Virus record (IMG/VR): IMGVR_UViG_3300031576_000161
Location: 1 to 39,089 of that record
DNA length: 39,089 bases
Strand: one strand, 5' to 3'
DNA from: a virus
Below the pieces are notes generated by a model. The model saw only the letters and a program-made list of their open reading frames with translations, made no database searches and was not told the DNA's origin. The position numbers and the translations under genes were made by a program. This document shows positions 15,304-22,974 of this stretch, piece after piece (position 1 is the stretch's first letter; every line of letters begins with the position of its first letter).

Positions 15304-16100
15304 GGGAGTCTATGCCTAATTCTTTTTGCCAATGCGAGTGTGGTCAAGAAATTCCGGCCACTGATAATAGGGGACGCCCCAGGAAGTTTATAATGGGACA
15401 CCAAAATTATGGAAAGCATTGGTCTATTGAGGAAAGGAGAAAGGTATCAGAGAGAATGAGAGGGGCAAATAATTGGAATTGGAATCCAGACAGAAAAATG
15501 GTCGGCAGGCTTGGCCAGGGTTTTTCTAAAAGCCAAAGAAAAAAGCTATTAGGAAAATTCTGTATTGAATGCGGGACTGAGTATAATCTAATCCTCGATC
15601 ATAAGCTGCCAATTTTTGCTGGGGGAACCAATGATGATTCTAATGCTCAAACTCTCTGTGCTTCTTGCAATCAAATAAAAAGAACTTGGGAAATAAGCTT
15701 CTATGGAAAACTGGGTGAATTCAGAAAACGCCCCAATCCTAATTGGATGGGTAATTCTGAGCCAAACGAGGATGGAAACATTCTTGTAGGTGCGACGGCT
15801 AGTGGACGAGTCTATAAGCGACCGGCGACGAAATTGCTTGCGATAGAGTGTTTTTGCGATCAATGCAATGAGCGATATCTCGTTTCCGCATGGAGATTAA
15901 GGGGATACCGGACAAGACCTGCGCCTAAAAAACATTTTTGCTCAGATTCTTGCCGGCTATTATTCTTAAACCATAATCGTAAGACAGTAATTGCCACCAA
16001 GAGCGCCCGGCCCGAAAGGGATGATATAGCCTGGACTAACGGGAAACCGTTAGAAGCGGTGATAAAAAACTCCGCGATAACATGGCACGCAAGCCACATG
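15304..16100 (+). ncRNA. group I self-splicing intron in the capsid gene
   Basis: The catalytic core can be traced directly. P4 pairs TTCAGAA (15720-15726) with TTCTGAG (15755-15761). P5 is ATCC/GGAT flanked by CCC/GGG (15732-15751). P6a is CGAGGATG/CATTCTTG with a GAAA loop (15767-15786). P7 pairs GGCTA (15797-15801) with TAGCC (16027-16031) in the conserved GATGATATAG context. P9 is CTAACGG/CCGTTAG with a GAAA loop (16036-16053). P7 is usually GACTA/TAGTC; here both sides changed together. The Q and R segments resemble those of tRNA-Leu-type introns. P1, P3 and exact splice sites are not resolved, so both ends are approximate. Confidence 0.85.
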
Positions 16101-16145
16101 GAGACAGTACGCCGGCACGATCACGATTACCGGCCAGGAGATTAG
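15312..16145 (+). CDS. intron-encoded HNH homing endonuclease
   Basis: The 277-residue ORF lies in the capsid intron. Residues 6-30 hold an N-terminal Cys/His module (CQCECG then GH). The HNH nuclease is at 84-120: CIEC, LDHK with the catalytic His, N111 and CASCN. A further Cys-rich module follows at 180-214 (CFCDQC, CSDSC). Residues about 141-166 (NPNWMGNSEPN, GATASGRV) and the last 40 are translations of the intron core, so one DNA stretch serves both RNA fold and protein. The frame continues past the 3' splice site into the capsid exon. It presumably cuts intronless capsid genes to spread the intron. Confidence 0.85.
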   Translation: MPNSFCQCECGQEIPATDNRGRPRKFIMGHQNYGKHWSIEERRKVSERMRGANNWNWNPDRKMVGRLGQGFSKSQRKKLLGKFCIECGTEYNLILDHKLPIFAGGTNDDSNAQTLCASCNQIKRTWEISFYGKLGEFRKRPNPNWMGNSEPNEDGNILVGATASGRVYKRPATKLLAIECFCDQCNERYLVSAWRLRGYRTRPAPKKHFCSDSCRLLFLNHNRKTVIATKSARPERDDIAWTNGKPLEAVIKNSAITWHASHMETVRRHDHDYRPGD

Positions 16146-16785
16146 GCAAAACTCTGGGGAAAAGCTGATTGATATTACCAAAGCCAAAACTCAGCAGTTG
16201 CTTATGAGCATGAAAGACAAGATCAACATTGATCTTTTCGCTTCTTCACAGGGGGCGAAGGCAATTCATACTCTGCCTATCTTGGTTGACGCAACCAGCA
16301 CGGTGATGGATATTAACTCCAGCGCTAATAGTTGGTGGCAGGCACAGGTTATCGCAAGTGGCTCCTTCGCCGCTCGCGGACTTGCGGATATGCGGAATGG
16401 TCGCGATCTGTCAATGCAGCAGGGACAATCAGCACAACCTGCCCCTGACTTTATTGTGACGACTCGACTTGTCTATGAGCTTTATGAGGCGAGTCAGGTT
16501 CCCGGTATCCGGTACTCTGACGTTGGGATGGCGAATGCCGGCTTTGAGGCTCTTAAATTCGGGCCTGCCGTCATTGACTTCGACCCCAACGTTGCAACAG
16601 GGGAGATGTATATGCTCCCGTCCGACTCGCTAAAGTTGGTTGTCCATTCAGACGCCAACCTGAGCATTGGAGAGTTTAAGGAGCCGACGGATCAGGATGT
16701 TCGCTCTGCAAAGTGCTTATGGATGGGTAACTTGGTTACAACGAACCGGAGGCGCTTGGTTAAATTAACCGGCATCACGGCTTAA
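16101..16785 (+). CDS. major capsid protein, exon 2
   Basis: This exon gives about 227 residues after splicing. It begins at RQYAGTITITGQE and EIRQNSGEKLIDITKAK, a conserved strand-helix of this coat family. QQLLMSMKDKINIDLF, a SWWQAQVIASG stretch and a C-terminal VTTNRRRLVKL strand follow. In the genomic frame a TAA at 16084-16086 separates it from any upstream start, so translation needs splicing. A TTG at 16198 could only start a truncated protein. The exact first base depends on the 3' splice site (after G16100 or nearby). Confidence 0.8.
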
Positions 16786-16801
16786 TAGGAGGAACGAAAA
16801 A

Positions 16802-17083
16802 ATGGCATTCTCGAACATGCGTAACGTTTCTCTTGGCGGCGGTCTTGCTTTTGTTGTCGGCGACTTCACTAATACAGAAGGCGCGGCAGATCAGACTATC
16901 GCAATTGCAGCCGGGAGGGTCCTTTGGGTTCGGGTATCACCGCTAGCATCGGCAGAGCCGGTGGATTTTAGCGGAGCGCAGTATAGTGTGTCAATCAGCG
17001 GGGCCATCAACACCGTTACAGTGTACACGGAAGCACCAATTACGGCCGGTGCGTTTGTGGCGCTCGTGGATAATGGAGGGTAA
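16802..17083 (+). CDS. small capsid-region structural protein
   Basis: This 93-residue, Ala/Val/Gly-rich beta protein has few charges and no recognised family. AGGAGG precedes the ATG. Directly downstream of the capsid gene, such proteins are often decoration or head-closure proteins; this is inference from position. Confidence 0.65.
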   Translation: MAFSNMRNVSLGGGLAFVVGDFTNTEGAADQTIAIAAGRVLWVRVSPLASAEPVDFSGAQYSVSISGAINTVTVYTEAPITAGAFVALVDNGG

Positions 17084-17086
17084 ATT

Positions 17087-17545
17087 ATGCCTGTACTCGG
17101 AGTTTTTTCGCAAGGTAGCGCCGCAAAGCTGTATGTTCCAGTTACTAACGTTGAGGCAACGTCTTTAACGTTGGGGTATGCCGTTGCGCTGGCGATTGCC
17201 GGCAATTCCTTTGATGGGAATGCCGCAGTTCTGCCTGCTTCTGGCACCGCCGGTAATCTTCCTGGCTTCATTGGGGTGGCTAGGGCAGATATCGTGAGCA
17301 ATGGAAGGGGATTGGTTCAGTGTTGGGGATTCGCCGCTAGCGTGTTCCTGTCCAGAACCAACACCTCCGTTACCATTAACCAGGGGAACCCCTTGGTTCC
17401 TGGGGCCGCCGCTGGCGGTCTTACGTCCATTGCTCCTACTTATGCCAATAGTGGCTTTAAGTATGTGTTGGCGAGCAATGTTCCAGTTACTACGTCGTTG
17501 GCGGTTGGGTCCGCCTATCTTTCGGGGCTCATTCGGGCTCTATAG
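17087..17545 (+). CDS. capsid decoration-like protein
   Basis: The 152-residue Ala/Gly/Val-rich protein has LGYAVALAIAG, GFIGVARADI and a WGFAAS segment. This resembles small head-stabilising beta-barrel proteins that follow capsid genes. It starts three bases after the previous stop. No catalytic motif is visible; the decoration role is inferred. Confidence 0.65.
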   Translation: MPVLGVFSQGSAAKLYVPVTNVEATSLTLGYAVALAIAGNSFDGNAAVLPASGTAGNLPGFIGVARADIVSNGRGLVQCWGFAASVFLSRTNTSVTINQGNPLVPGAAAGGLTSIAPTYANSGFKYVLASNVPVTTSLAVGSAYLSGLIRAL

Positions 17546-17552
17546 GAGATAA

Positions 17553-17753
17553 GTGGCAACACTGGAACTGAAGTCTCTCAGCAGGGGGGGCCAAAAGCCC
17601 CTCCTGCTGGAGCTTTTCCGATGCCGCGATTGCGCCGCGTTGTTGACTGATAAAAGGATAAAGGCGGGAATGTGCCAGGGGCATATAGTAGGCGAGAGGG
17701 TGATACTTAAATGGCAAGAAAAACTTGCAATAGCGCTGGGCCTAATATCATAA
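17553..17753 (+). CDS. zinc-binding small protein (GTG start)
   Basis: The 66-residue product starts at GTG behind AGGAGATAA. It has CRDC at 24-27 and CQGH at 41-44, a plausible CxxC/CxxH zinc site, then a hydrophobic C-end. The strong hairpin at 17579-17609 lies within its early codons. It ends about 40 bases inside the next small gene. Function unknown. Confidence 0.65.
   Translation: MATLELKSLSRGGQKPLLLELFRCRDCAALLTDKRIKAGMCQGHIVGERVILKWQEKLAIALGLIS
17579..17609 (+). terminator. intragenic hairpin downstream of the capsid genes
   Basis: CAGCAGG/CCTGCTG plus GGGGC/GCCCC form a 13-pair stem with one G-T wobble and a CAAAA loop, followed by GAGCTTTTCC. The stem is very strong but the U tract is short. 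It may be a partial terminator that lowers expression beyond the capsid genes, or an mRNA stabiliser. Confidence 0.4.
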
Positions 17754-17878
17754 AAAAGCCAGGAAGCCCGACAGTTAGTTGGGAGGGGTTCTTTGGGATA
17801 AATCCTGATAGTGAAGATGGAATGACAAGAGGTGGGGCTATGGTCGACGATGGATTTGTGTTTAAGGATTTTGAATAA
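17711..17878 (+). CDS. small hypothetical protein
   Basis: This 55-residue protein starts MARKTCNSAGPN and contains SWEGFFGINPDSEDG; it is Gly/Asp-rich. GAGGG precedes the ATG by about nine bases. Its stop overlaps the start of the glycosyltransferase gene (TAATG). No family is recognised. Confidence 0.55.
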   Translation: MARKTCNSAGPNIIKKPGSPTVSWEGFFGINPDSEDGMTRGGAMVDDGFVFKDFE

Positions 17879-18669
17879 TGCCAAGGACAGTTAAGGTCGG
17901 TTTTTCAATACCCACTGAGGGGCATACTCCGCCGGAATCTCTGCAAAGTATACGCCTTATGTGCCATAGACACGGAAAGATAGAGATGGAATCGAAGCTA
18001 AAAAACATGGATGAGCAGTTTGAATTTTACGACATGACAGCCGGCAGGATGTTCACTCCAATGGCTCGTGAAAAAGCCGCCAATACAGCCTTAGATGGCG
18101 GCATGGACTACTTGTTCATGGTCGATGACGACATGCTGTGCCCCTTTGATTTATTTGAAAGGCTCTATCGCCATAAAGTTGACATTGTGGCACCACTTGC
18201 ATTTACCAGGAATCCTCCGTATCTGGCCGTACTCTACAAGATAACTGAGGGGTGGGATGATATTAAGAAGCAACAGTATATCTTGAATGAGTGGATAAAA
18301 AATTGGCCCAAGGGCAAATTAGTTGAGTGCGATGCCGTCGGCTTTGGGGCCGTACTTATAAACATGAATGTGGTTAAGAAAATGGAAAGGCCGTTTTTTA
18401 TGTGTTCATCCGGGACTGGCGAGGACATCTGGTTTTGCCACAGAGCGAAACGAGAGGCCGGCGCTAAGATTTTTATGGATACTGCGACAGAGCTTGGGCA
18501 TATCGGAGCGCCCTTAATCATAGGCCAAGAGATGCACGATAAGGCCAATAATAGGGAAGAAATCGAGCGAATTTATGGACCATACTACAGATTTGGCGTG
18601 TATGATGTTAGCCACAATCCCATGGTTGAGAACGCTGACAAGATGGAGCCGGAGGTACTTGCTAGATGA
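17878..18669 (+). CDS. glycosyltransferase (GT-A fold, DDD motif)
   Basis: The 263-residue enzyme has KVGFSIPTEGH at the N-end and MVDDDMLCP with DDD at 83-85, the metal/sugar-nucleotide site of GT-A enzymes. DAVGFGAVLIN near 155 and GTGEDIWFCHRA near 180 form the usual catalytic-side loop. It opens a four-gene block of glycan enzymes, each joined by a one- or four-base overlap (one transcript, coupled translation). It shares layout with 10292-11008. Acceptor and sugar are unknown. Confidence 0.85.
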   Translation: MPRTVKVGFSIPTEGHTPPESLQSIRLMCHRHGKIEMESKLKNMDEQFEFYDMTAGRMFTPMAREKAANTALDGGMDYLFMVDDDMLCPFDLFERLYRHKVDIVAPLAFTRNPPYLAVLYKITEGWDDIKKQQYILNEWIKNWPKGKLVECDAVGFGAVLINMNVVKKMERPFFMCSSGTGEDIWFCHRAKREAGAKIFMDTATELGHIGAPLIIGQEMHDKANNREEIERIYGPYYRFGVYDVSHNPMVENADKMEPEVLAR

Positions 18670-19991
18670 AGCCATTGCTGGATGTGATTGTAGTCACATA
18701 CGATAATGTCGAGATGCTAATGTCAGCCTTGCATGGATACAACCAATCTATCCAGGAGCCTTTAGCCAACTGCGTCCACTATTGGGTTGTAAACAACGGC
18801 AAAGCACCTCTTAAAAACTATATTGGCGGAGATCAGCTCGTAACTGTTTTGGAGCCAGGAGAGAACCTAGGATGGGAAGGCGGGCTTAAGTATGCACTAG
18901 AAAGGACGAAAGCCCCATTTGTCTTGTTTTCCAATGATGACATTCGTCCGCTACAGGGGGCAAATGACTGGATGTGGAAGATGCTTAACCTAATGAACGA
19001 TCCGTCCGTTGGGGCCGTTGGTCCATCTTCCAACTATGTCATGGGCCCGCAGAATATATTCAATGACAGCATATTCCAGATTTTAGACGTTAAGTACCTC
19101 ATAGGTTTTTGCATGTTGGTCCGTAGGGACGCCCTAGAGAAGGCCGGCGGGGTTGATACCACATTGCCTGGCGGCGACGACATTGACCTATCAATCCGCT
19201 TAAGAGACGCTGGATACAGGCTCCTTTGCAGAAGGGATTGCTTCGTATATCATCACGGATCGGTTACTGGCAATAGGTTGCAGGCAGGCTACTGGAACTC
19301 CGACACTATGCAAGAAAAAACGAACATGGCGCTCATAAGGAAGCACGGCATGTTTAAATTTTGGGAAACCCTCCTAGCAGGCTGGCAGACCGCCGAAAGG
19401 TATGATATGTGGTCCTACTCTAAAGACGATATTGAGGGAATGCTTTGCTCTAAATATGCCGAGGGAGACAAGGTTTTAGAGTTGGGCTGCGGCGGTCGTA
19501 AGACTGTACCGCATTCTATTGGCGTTGACATGGCAAAGAAGGGGGCTCAAATTCCGTTTGTATCAATGGAAAACGAAACTTGCATAGCAGATATCCAGGC
19601 CGACGTTTCAAGTCATCTGCCATTTGATGCCAATAGCCAGGACACTATCATAGCGAGGCACATATTGGAACATTGCCAGGACCCTTTAGGGACTATGGCC
19701 GAGTGGAACGCGGTTCTTAAGCCAGGCGGTAAATTGATTATCGCCGTTCCTGATCCAACGCTTAAGAATACTATCCTAATGAACCCGGAGCATATCATAT
19801 CTTTCAGCCCATCGAGCCTAAATAACATGGCTGCTTGCTGCGGATTTAGGGCTTATGCTTCGCATGTTGACGTAAACCATGTCAGCTTTGTGTCCGTGTA
19901 TGAGAAAGTTGGCGATCCTTATTTTCGCATAAATAAGGCAGAAAAGACGCAGCACCCGCTGGCGGCGGCGTATGGCGAGGTGGCTGCATGA
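18666..19991 (+). CDS. bifunctional GT2 glycosyltransferase / methyltransferase fusion
   Basis: The 441-residue protein joins two enzymes. Residues 1-235 are a family 2 glycosyltransferase: DVIVVTYDN (6-14), LGWEGGLKYAL, SNDD with DD at 91-92, GGDDIDLSIRLRDAG (169-183) and a HH pair at 196-197. Residues about 245-420 are a type 11 methyltransferase: KVLELGCGGR (269-278), IGVDM, ARHILEHCQDP and LKPGGKLIIAVPDP. Such a fusion suggests a sugar is transferred and methylated on one glycan. It overlaps both neighbours by four bases. Confidence 0.85.
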   Translation: MKPLLDVIVVTYDNVEMLMSALHGYNQSIQEPLANCVHYWVVNNGKAPLKNYIGGDQLVTVLEPGENLGWEGGLKYALERTKAPFVLFSNDDIRPLQGANDWMWKMLNLMNDPSVGAVGPSSNYVMGPQNIFNDSIFQILDVKYLIGFCMLVRRDALEKAGGVDTTLPGGDDIDLSIRLRDAGYRLLCRRDCFVYHHGSVTGNRLQAGYWNSDTMQEKTNMALIRKHGMFKFWETLLAGWQTAERYDMWSYSKDDIEGMLCSKYAEGDKVLELGCGGRKTVPHSIGVDMAKKGAQIPFVSMENETCIADIQADVSSHLPFDANSQDTIIARHILEHCQDPLGTMAEWNAVLKPGGKLIIAVPDPTLKNTILMNPEHIISFSPSSLNNMAACCGFRAYASHVDVNHVSFVSVYEKVGDPYFRINKAEKTQHPLAAAYGEVAA

Positions 19992-21094
19992 TGGAAGTAC
20001 ACATGGGAATTGAGGACTTAATAGCTCGGTTAGGCACGAATAAGGCCGAAGGGTCCTCTATGGCACCGGGAGTCCCATACCAAAATATCCCCGGTGTACC
20101 AATAATGGCACACCGAGAACATTCCGAAGTTCGGGCAGCGACCATAGCCGAGATGGTCCCGGTTTCAGGAAAAACGATCCTTGATCTTGGATGCAATGTT
20201 GGCACAATATCCGGCTATCTATCTTTGCTTGGAGCCGAAGTAACGGGGCTAGATCACGATGAACACTCAATAGCCGTGGCAAAGGAAGTACATGCCAAAA
20301 ACGGCAACGCCAATTTTGACGTAGCAACGATAGACTTGGACCTTATAAAATCATTACCACATTTCGACATAATTGTATGGTTATCGCAGTTTAATTGGCT
20401 GGCAAAGCAGAGGGGTCTTGAGTATGCCCTTGAGTGCCTATGGGAGATTGGCAAGCATTGCGACACCCTCGTCTTTGAGACAGCCGGCAGGGGCGACGGC
20501 CAGGCGTCATTAGACTACAGCCAGGAGGAAATCCTTAATCTCCTGTGCAAAAACACAATTTTTAGAGATATCCAGGACCGGGGGCAATGGAACGATCTTT
20601 GGACACCGCGCAATGTTTTCGTGTGCCAGAGGCCACTAATCAAACATGAGGGCTTTTTCGCTGAGACGTATCCAGGCGAGATAGGCACGGTTCTAAAGGT
20701 ATATAAGGAATGGGAGTACAGTAAACAGACGAAGGACAGGTATGCCATGTTCCTTAAGATATTATCCCCCTTTGGTGTTGTGCCTCAAATTAAGGCAGAA
20801 ACGGCGGACACCATTTTAATGTCTTGGGAGGGGCCGCAGGCGCGGTTCCTGCCAGAGAGGGACCTGACGAAGATTCTTCATGTATTAAAGAAAGCCGATA
20901 TTACGCATAGGGACATAACGCCAGAAAACCTTACGTTTAATGGTGAAGGCATAATGCTCCTTGACTTTTCTTTTGCCGTATTCCCCAACGAAGTTACCAT
21001 GGTATCAAAAGACCTCGGCGGTAAGTACAAATGTCCACACGGATTTAATGATGAATATTCATTACGTAAAATTCAACAGGAGCTTCTTAGATGA
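19988..21094 (+). CDS. methyltransferase-kinase fusion (WbdD-like)
   Basis: The 368-residue protein has an N-terminal SAM methyltransferase (TILDLGCNVGTISGYL 63-78, GLDHD 87-91). A compact protein-kinase-fold domain follows from about 215. In it are K237 in VLKVY, the catalytic loop HRDITPENL (307-315) and DFSF at 326-329 in place of DFG. The order methyltransferase then small-molecule-type kinase is that of WbdD, which caps O-antigen chains with phosphate and methyl groups to stop polymerisation. Here it lies among phage glycosyltransferases. The domain calls are firm; the capping role is inferred. Confidence 0.8.
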   Translation: MMEVHMGIEDLIARLGTNKAEGSSMAPGVPYQNIPGVPIMAHREHSEVRAATIAEMVPVSGKTILDLGCNVGTISGYLSLLGAEVTGLDHDEHSIAVAKEVHAKNGNANFDVATIDLDLIKSLPHFDIIVWLSQFNWLAKQRGLEYALECLWEIGKHCDTLVFETAGRGDGQASLDYSQEEILNLLCKNTIFRDIQDRGQWNDLWTPRNVFVCQRPLIKHEGFFAETYPGEIGTVLKVYKEWEYSKQTKDRYAMFLKILSPFGVVPQIKAETADTILMSWEGPQARFLPERDLTKILHVLKKADITHRDITPENLTFNGEGIMLLDFSFAVFPNEVTMVSKDLGGKYKCPHGFNDEYSLRKIQQELLR

Positions 21095-22035
21095 CACCTA
21101 GAATCGCGTTTTTATACGGAGACTTAAATACCGTCGGGCGCAATGATGGCGGGCCTTTGTACGCATGGCACAACGCCGCCAAGATTTTAGGCAATGAAAA
21201 CGCGGTCCACGTGTTTCCGAAGTATGAGATTAACGGAAAGTTCGACTTATACTGGCTAACTGACTTCGGCGAAGATGCGCTGAACATGCAGGACTTTGAC
21301 GTCCCGCATCCTTCAGTGTACTGGACATCCGACACGCACCTAGGCTATGACTATAGGCTCGCTAGAGCCAAGATGTGCGATTATGTCTTTTGCGCTCAAA
21401 GGAAGGCCGTAGAGGACTTTATTAGGGATGGAGTGCCTGCTGATAGATGTTTTTGGCTTCCGCACGCCTTTGATCCTTTGGCCTACAGTCCTGGTGTGTT
21501 TAATAATGAGAAGAATGATTGGGACAGGCAGGCGATTCCACTTAAAAAGTACGATGTTTGCTTTGTCGGTAACTTAAACGACGCTAATAGGGTCCAGCAC
21601 CTAGATAGGCTATTTAAGGAATTTCCCAACTTTTATTGGTGTACTCGGCGCTTTCATGAGGCCGCTGAAATTTTCAACCAGTCCAAGATAGTGTTCAATG
21701 TCTCCGCCAGAAAGGAACTAAACATGCGACATTTTGAATCTCTAGGGACTGGTTCCTTTTTACTAACAGATAACATACAAGAAGATCAGAATGTGTTTAA
21801 GGAAGGTGTCCATTTCGTCGGTTATAACGACTTTGACGACATGGTGGCTAAGGCCAAACATTACCTTGCCGATGATGCCGCTAGGGAGAAGATCGCCGCC
21901 GCCGGCCACACCGAGGCTATGGACCATCATACCTATCTTCATCGAGTGCTATCAGTATTTCAGACCGTGGGCATACCGTTTGACGCTAATAAGGCCGAGT
22001 CTCTTTTGCTACGGCGGGAGGTCGCTTGTGTGTAG
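21091..22035 (+). CDS. CgeB-like glycosyltransferase (GT-B fold)
   Basis: The 314-residue protein has the GT-B layout of CgeB-type enzymes. The N-domain carries FLYGDLN and HPSVYWTSDTHLG. A linker has FWLPHAFDP. The C-domain has YDVCFVGNLN, then KIVFNVSARKELNMRHFESLGTG and VGYNDFDDMVAKA, the usual nucleotide-sugar end. It closes the glycan block with a four-base overlap to the kinase fusion. The last codons overlap the next GTG-started gene by eight bases. Donor sugar unknown. Confidence 0.8.
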   Translation: MTPRIAFLYGDLNTVGRNDGGPLYAWHNAAKILGNENAVHVFPKYEINGKFDLYWLTDFGEDALNMQDFDVPHPSVYWTSDTHLGYDYRLARAKMCDYVFCAQRKAVEDFIRDGVPADRCFWLPHAFDPLAYSPGVFNNEKNDWDRQAIPLKKYDVCFVGNLNDANRVQHLDRLFKEFPNFYWCTRRFHEAAEIFNQSKIVFNVSARKELNMRHFESLGTGSFLLTDNIQEDQNVFKEGVHFVGYNDFDDMVAKAKHYLADDAAREKIAAAGHTEAMDHHTYLHRVLSVFQTVGIPFDANKAESLLLRREVACV

Positions 22036-22243
22036 TCATTGCCTAGGATGCGCTGTAGATGATTGGAAAACGCTAGGCGAGGATTGGATGTTCATGTGTT
22101 CAAAAGGACACAAAATAAACAAAACGACGCTAAATAAAATGGAGGCTGTACTAAATGCAAACGACAGAAGTTGCGACAGAAAAGACGCTAAAGACGTGCC
22201 TTGTGACGCTCGTAAATCCTGGACTACCGGATTCGTGCATTAA
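22028..22243 (+). CDS. zinc-finger-like small protein (GTG start)
   Basis: The 71-residue product starts at GTG behind an excellent GGGAGG and reads MCSHCLGC, then WMFMCSKGH, a compact Cys/His zinc site. Its last 89 bases overlap the next gene in another frame, so the C-terminal third may be of little importance. Function unknown. The start is chosen over the much longer open frame because that runs through the glycosyltransferase. Confidence 0.6.
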   Translation: MCSHCLGCAVDDWKTLGEDWMFMCSKGHKINKTTLNKMEAVLNANDRSCDRKDAKDVPCDARKSWTTGFVH

Positions 22244-22670
22244 GGTTTACCCTGCGGAACACGCGGCGGAAAAGATTTGGTTGAACACCGCGCCCGGACA
22301 GACTAGATGGAGGTTTGTCCAGAACTTCCTTAATAGGTTCGTGTCTAGGGACGAGGTTGTGCCTAAGCCAGTTTCCCTGTGTTCGCCGCCGGACTTCGCC
22401 ACTAGGACCGTTTCTGACGATCAAATCCCGGTCGCCAAGCTTGAGGGGAATGCTGTTTTAAAGGCCCCGCCGGAGGAAGAAACAATCGTTACTCTAGCCC
22501 TAAAGAAGGATGCCGAAGAAAAGCTGGCTCCTGCGGAGAGAATGGCGAAGCTAGAGCAGGCCGTAGTTAGTTTGGCCGCGTCTGTAGCCGCTTTTGCTAG
22601 TAAGTTTAATGAAAAGGATGCCCCTGAGGAAGCTAAAAGGGGTCCTGGGCGTCCTAGGAAGGAGGACTAA
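22155..22670 (+). CDS. hypothetical protein with basic GRPRK tail
   Basis: The 171-residue protein has a mixed N-domain (to about 90) and a Glu/Ala/Lys helix, LEQAVVSLAASVAAFASKF, that looks coiled-coil. It ends in a KRGPGRPRKED tail, an AT-hook-like DNA-minor-groove motif. GGAGG lies eight bases before the ATG. It sits between the glycan block and head-tail connector genes. A head or connector accessory role is possible; no family is recognised. Confidence 0.65.
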   Translation: MQTTEVATEKTLKTCLVTLVNPGLPDSCIKVYPAEHAAEKIWLNTAPGQTRWRFVQNFLNRFVSRDEVVPKPVSLCSPPDFATRTVSDDQIPVAKLEGNAVLKAPPEEETIVTLALKKDAEEKLAPAERMAKLEQAVVSLAASVAAFASKFNEKDAPEEAKRGPGRPRKED

Positions 22671-22673
22671 TCC

Positions 22674-22970
22674 ATGAAAGGCGGCTATCAAAGAAGGACT
22701 ACGGACGGGGTTGTAGGCATATCCGGACTGCCGGTGAGGCTGTACGGACTACAGATTCAAAGCGGGGCTACTGCGGGAGCTGTGGCTTGCCACAACGGAA
22801 CCGATACTACTGGCGATAAATTACTTGACGTGGCGGGTGAGCCTAATCGCACGGTCAGTACAGCAAATATTCCGTCCGATGGGATATTCTTCCCTGGTGG
22901 ATTGTATCTTGATGTTGATGCCAACGTAACGGCGGCGATCGCAAATTATGAGCAGGTCATAGCGAGGTAA
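22674..22970 (+). CDS. small structural protein (putative)
   Basis: The 98-residue Gly/Ala/Thr-rich protein contains IQSGATAGAVACHNGTDTTG and a regular beta pattern, like small virion or fibre-associated proteins. It starts three bases after the previous stop, behind a GGAGGA site, and directly precedes the connector gene. Family not recognised. Confidence 0.6.
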   Translation: MKGGYQRRTTDGVVGISGLPVRLYGLQIQSGATAGAVACHNGTDTTGDKLLDVAGEPNRTVSTANIPSDGIFFPGGLYLDVDANVTAAIANYEQVIAR

Positions 22971-22974
22971 TGCC

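Noticed and set aside
15294-16145. HNH insert read as an intein in the capsid protein
   Set aside because: The three segments are in three different frames, no splicing-domain motifs are present, and group I intron pairings are visible.
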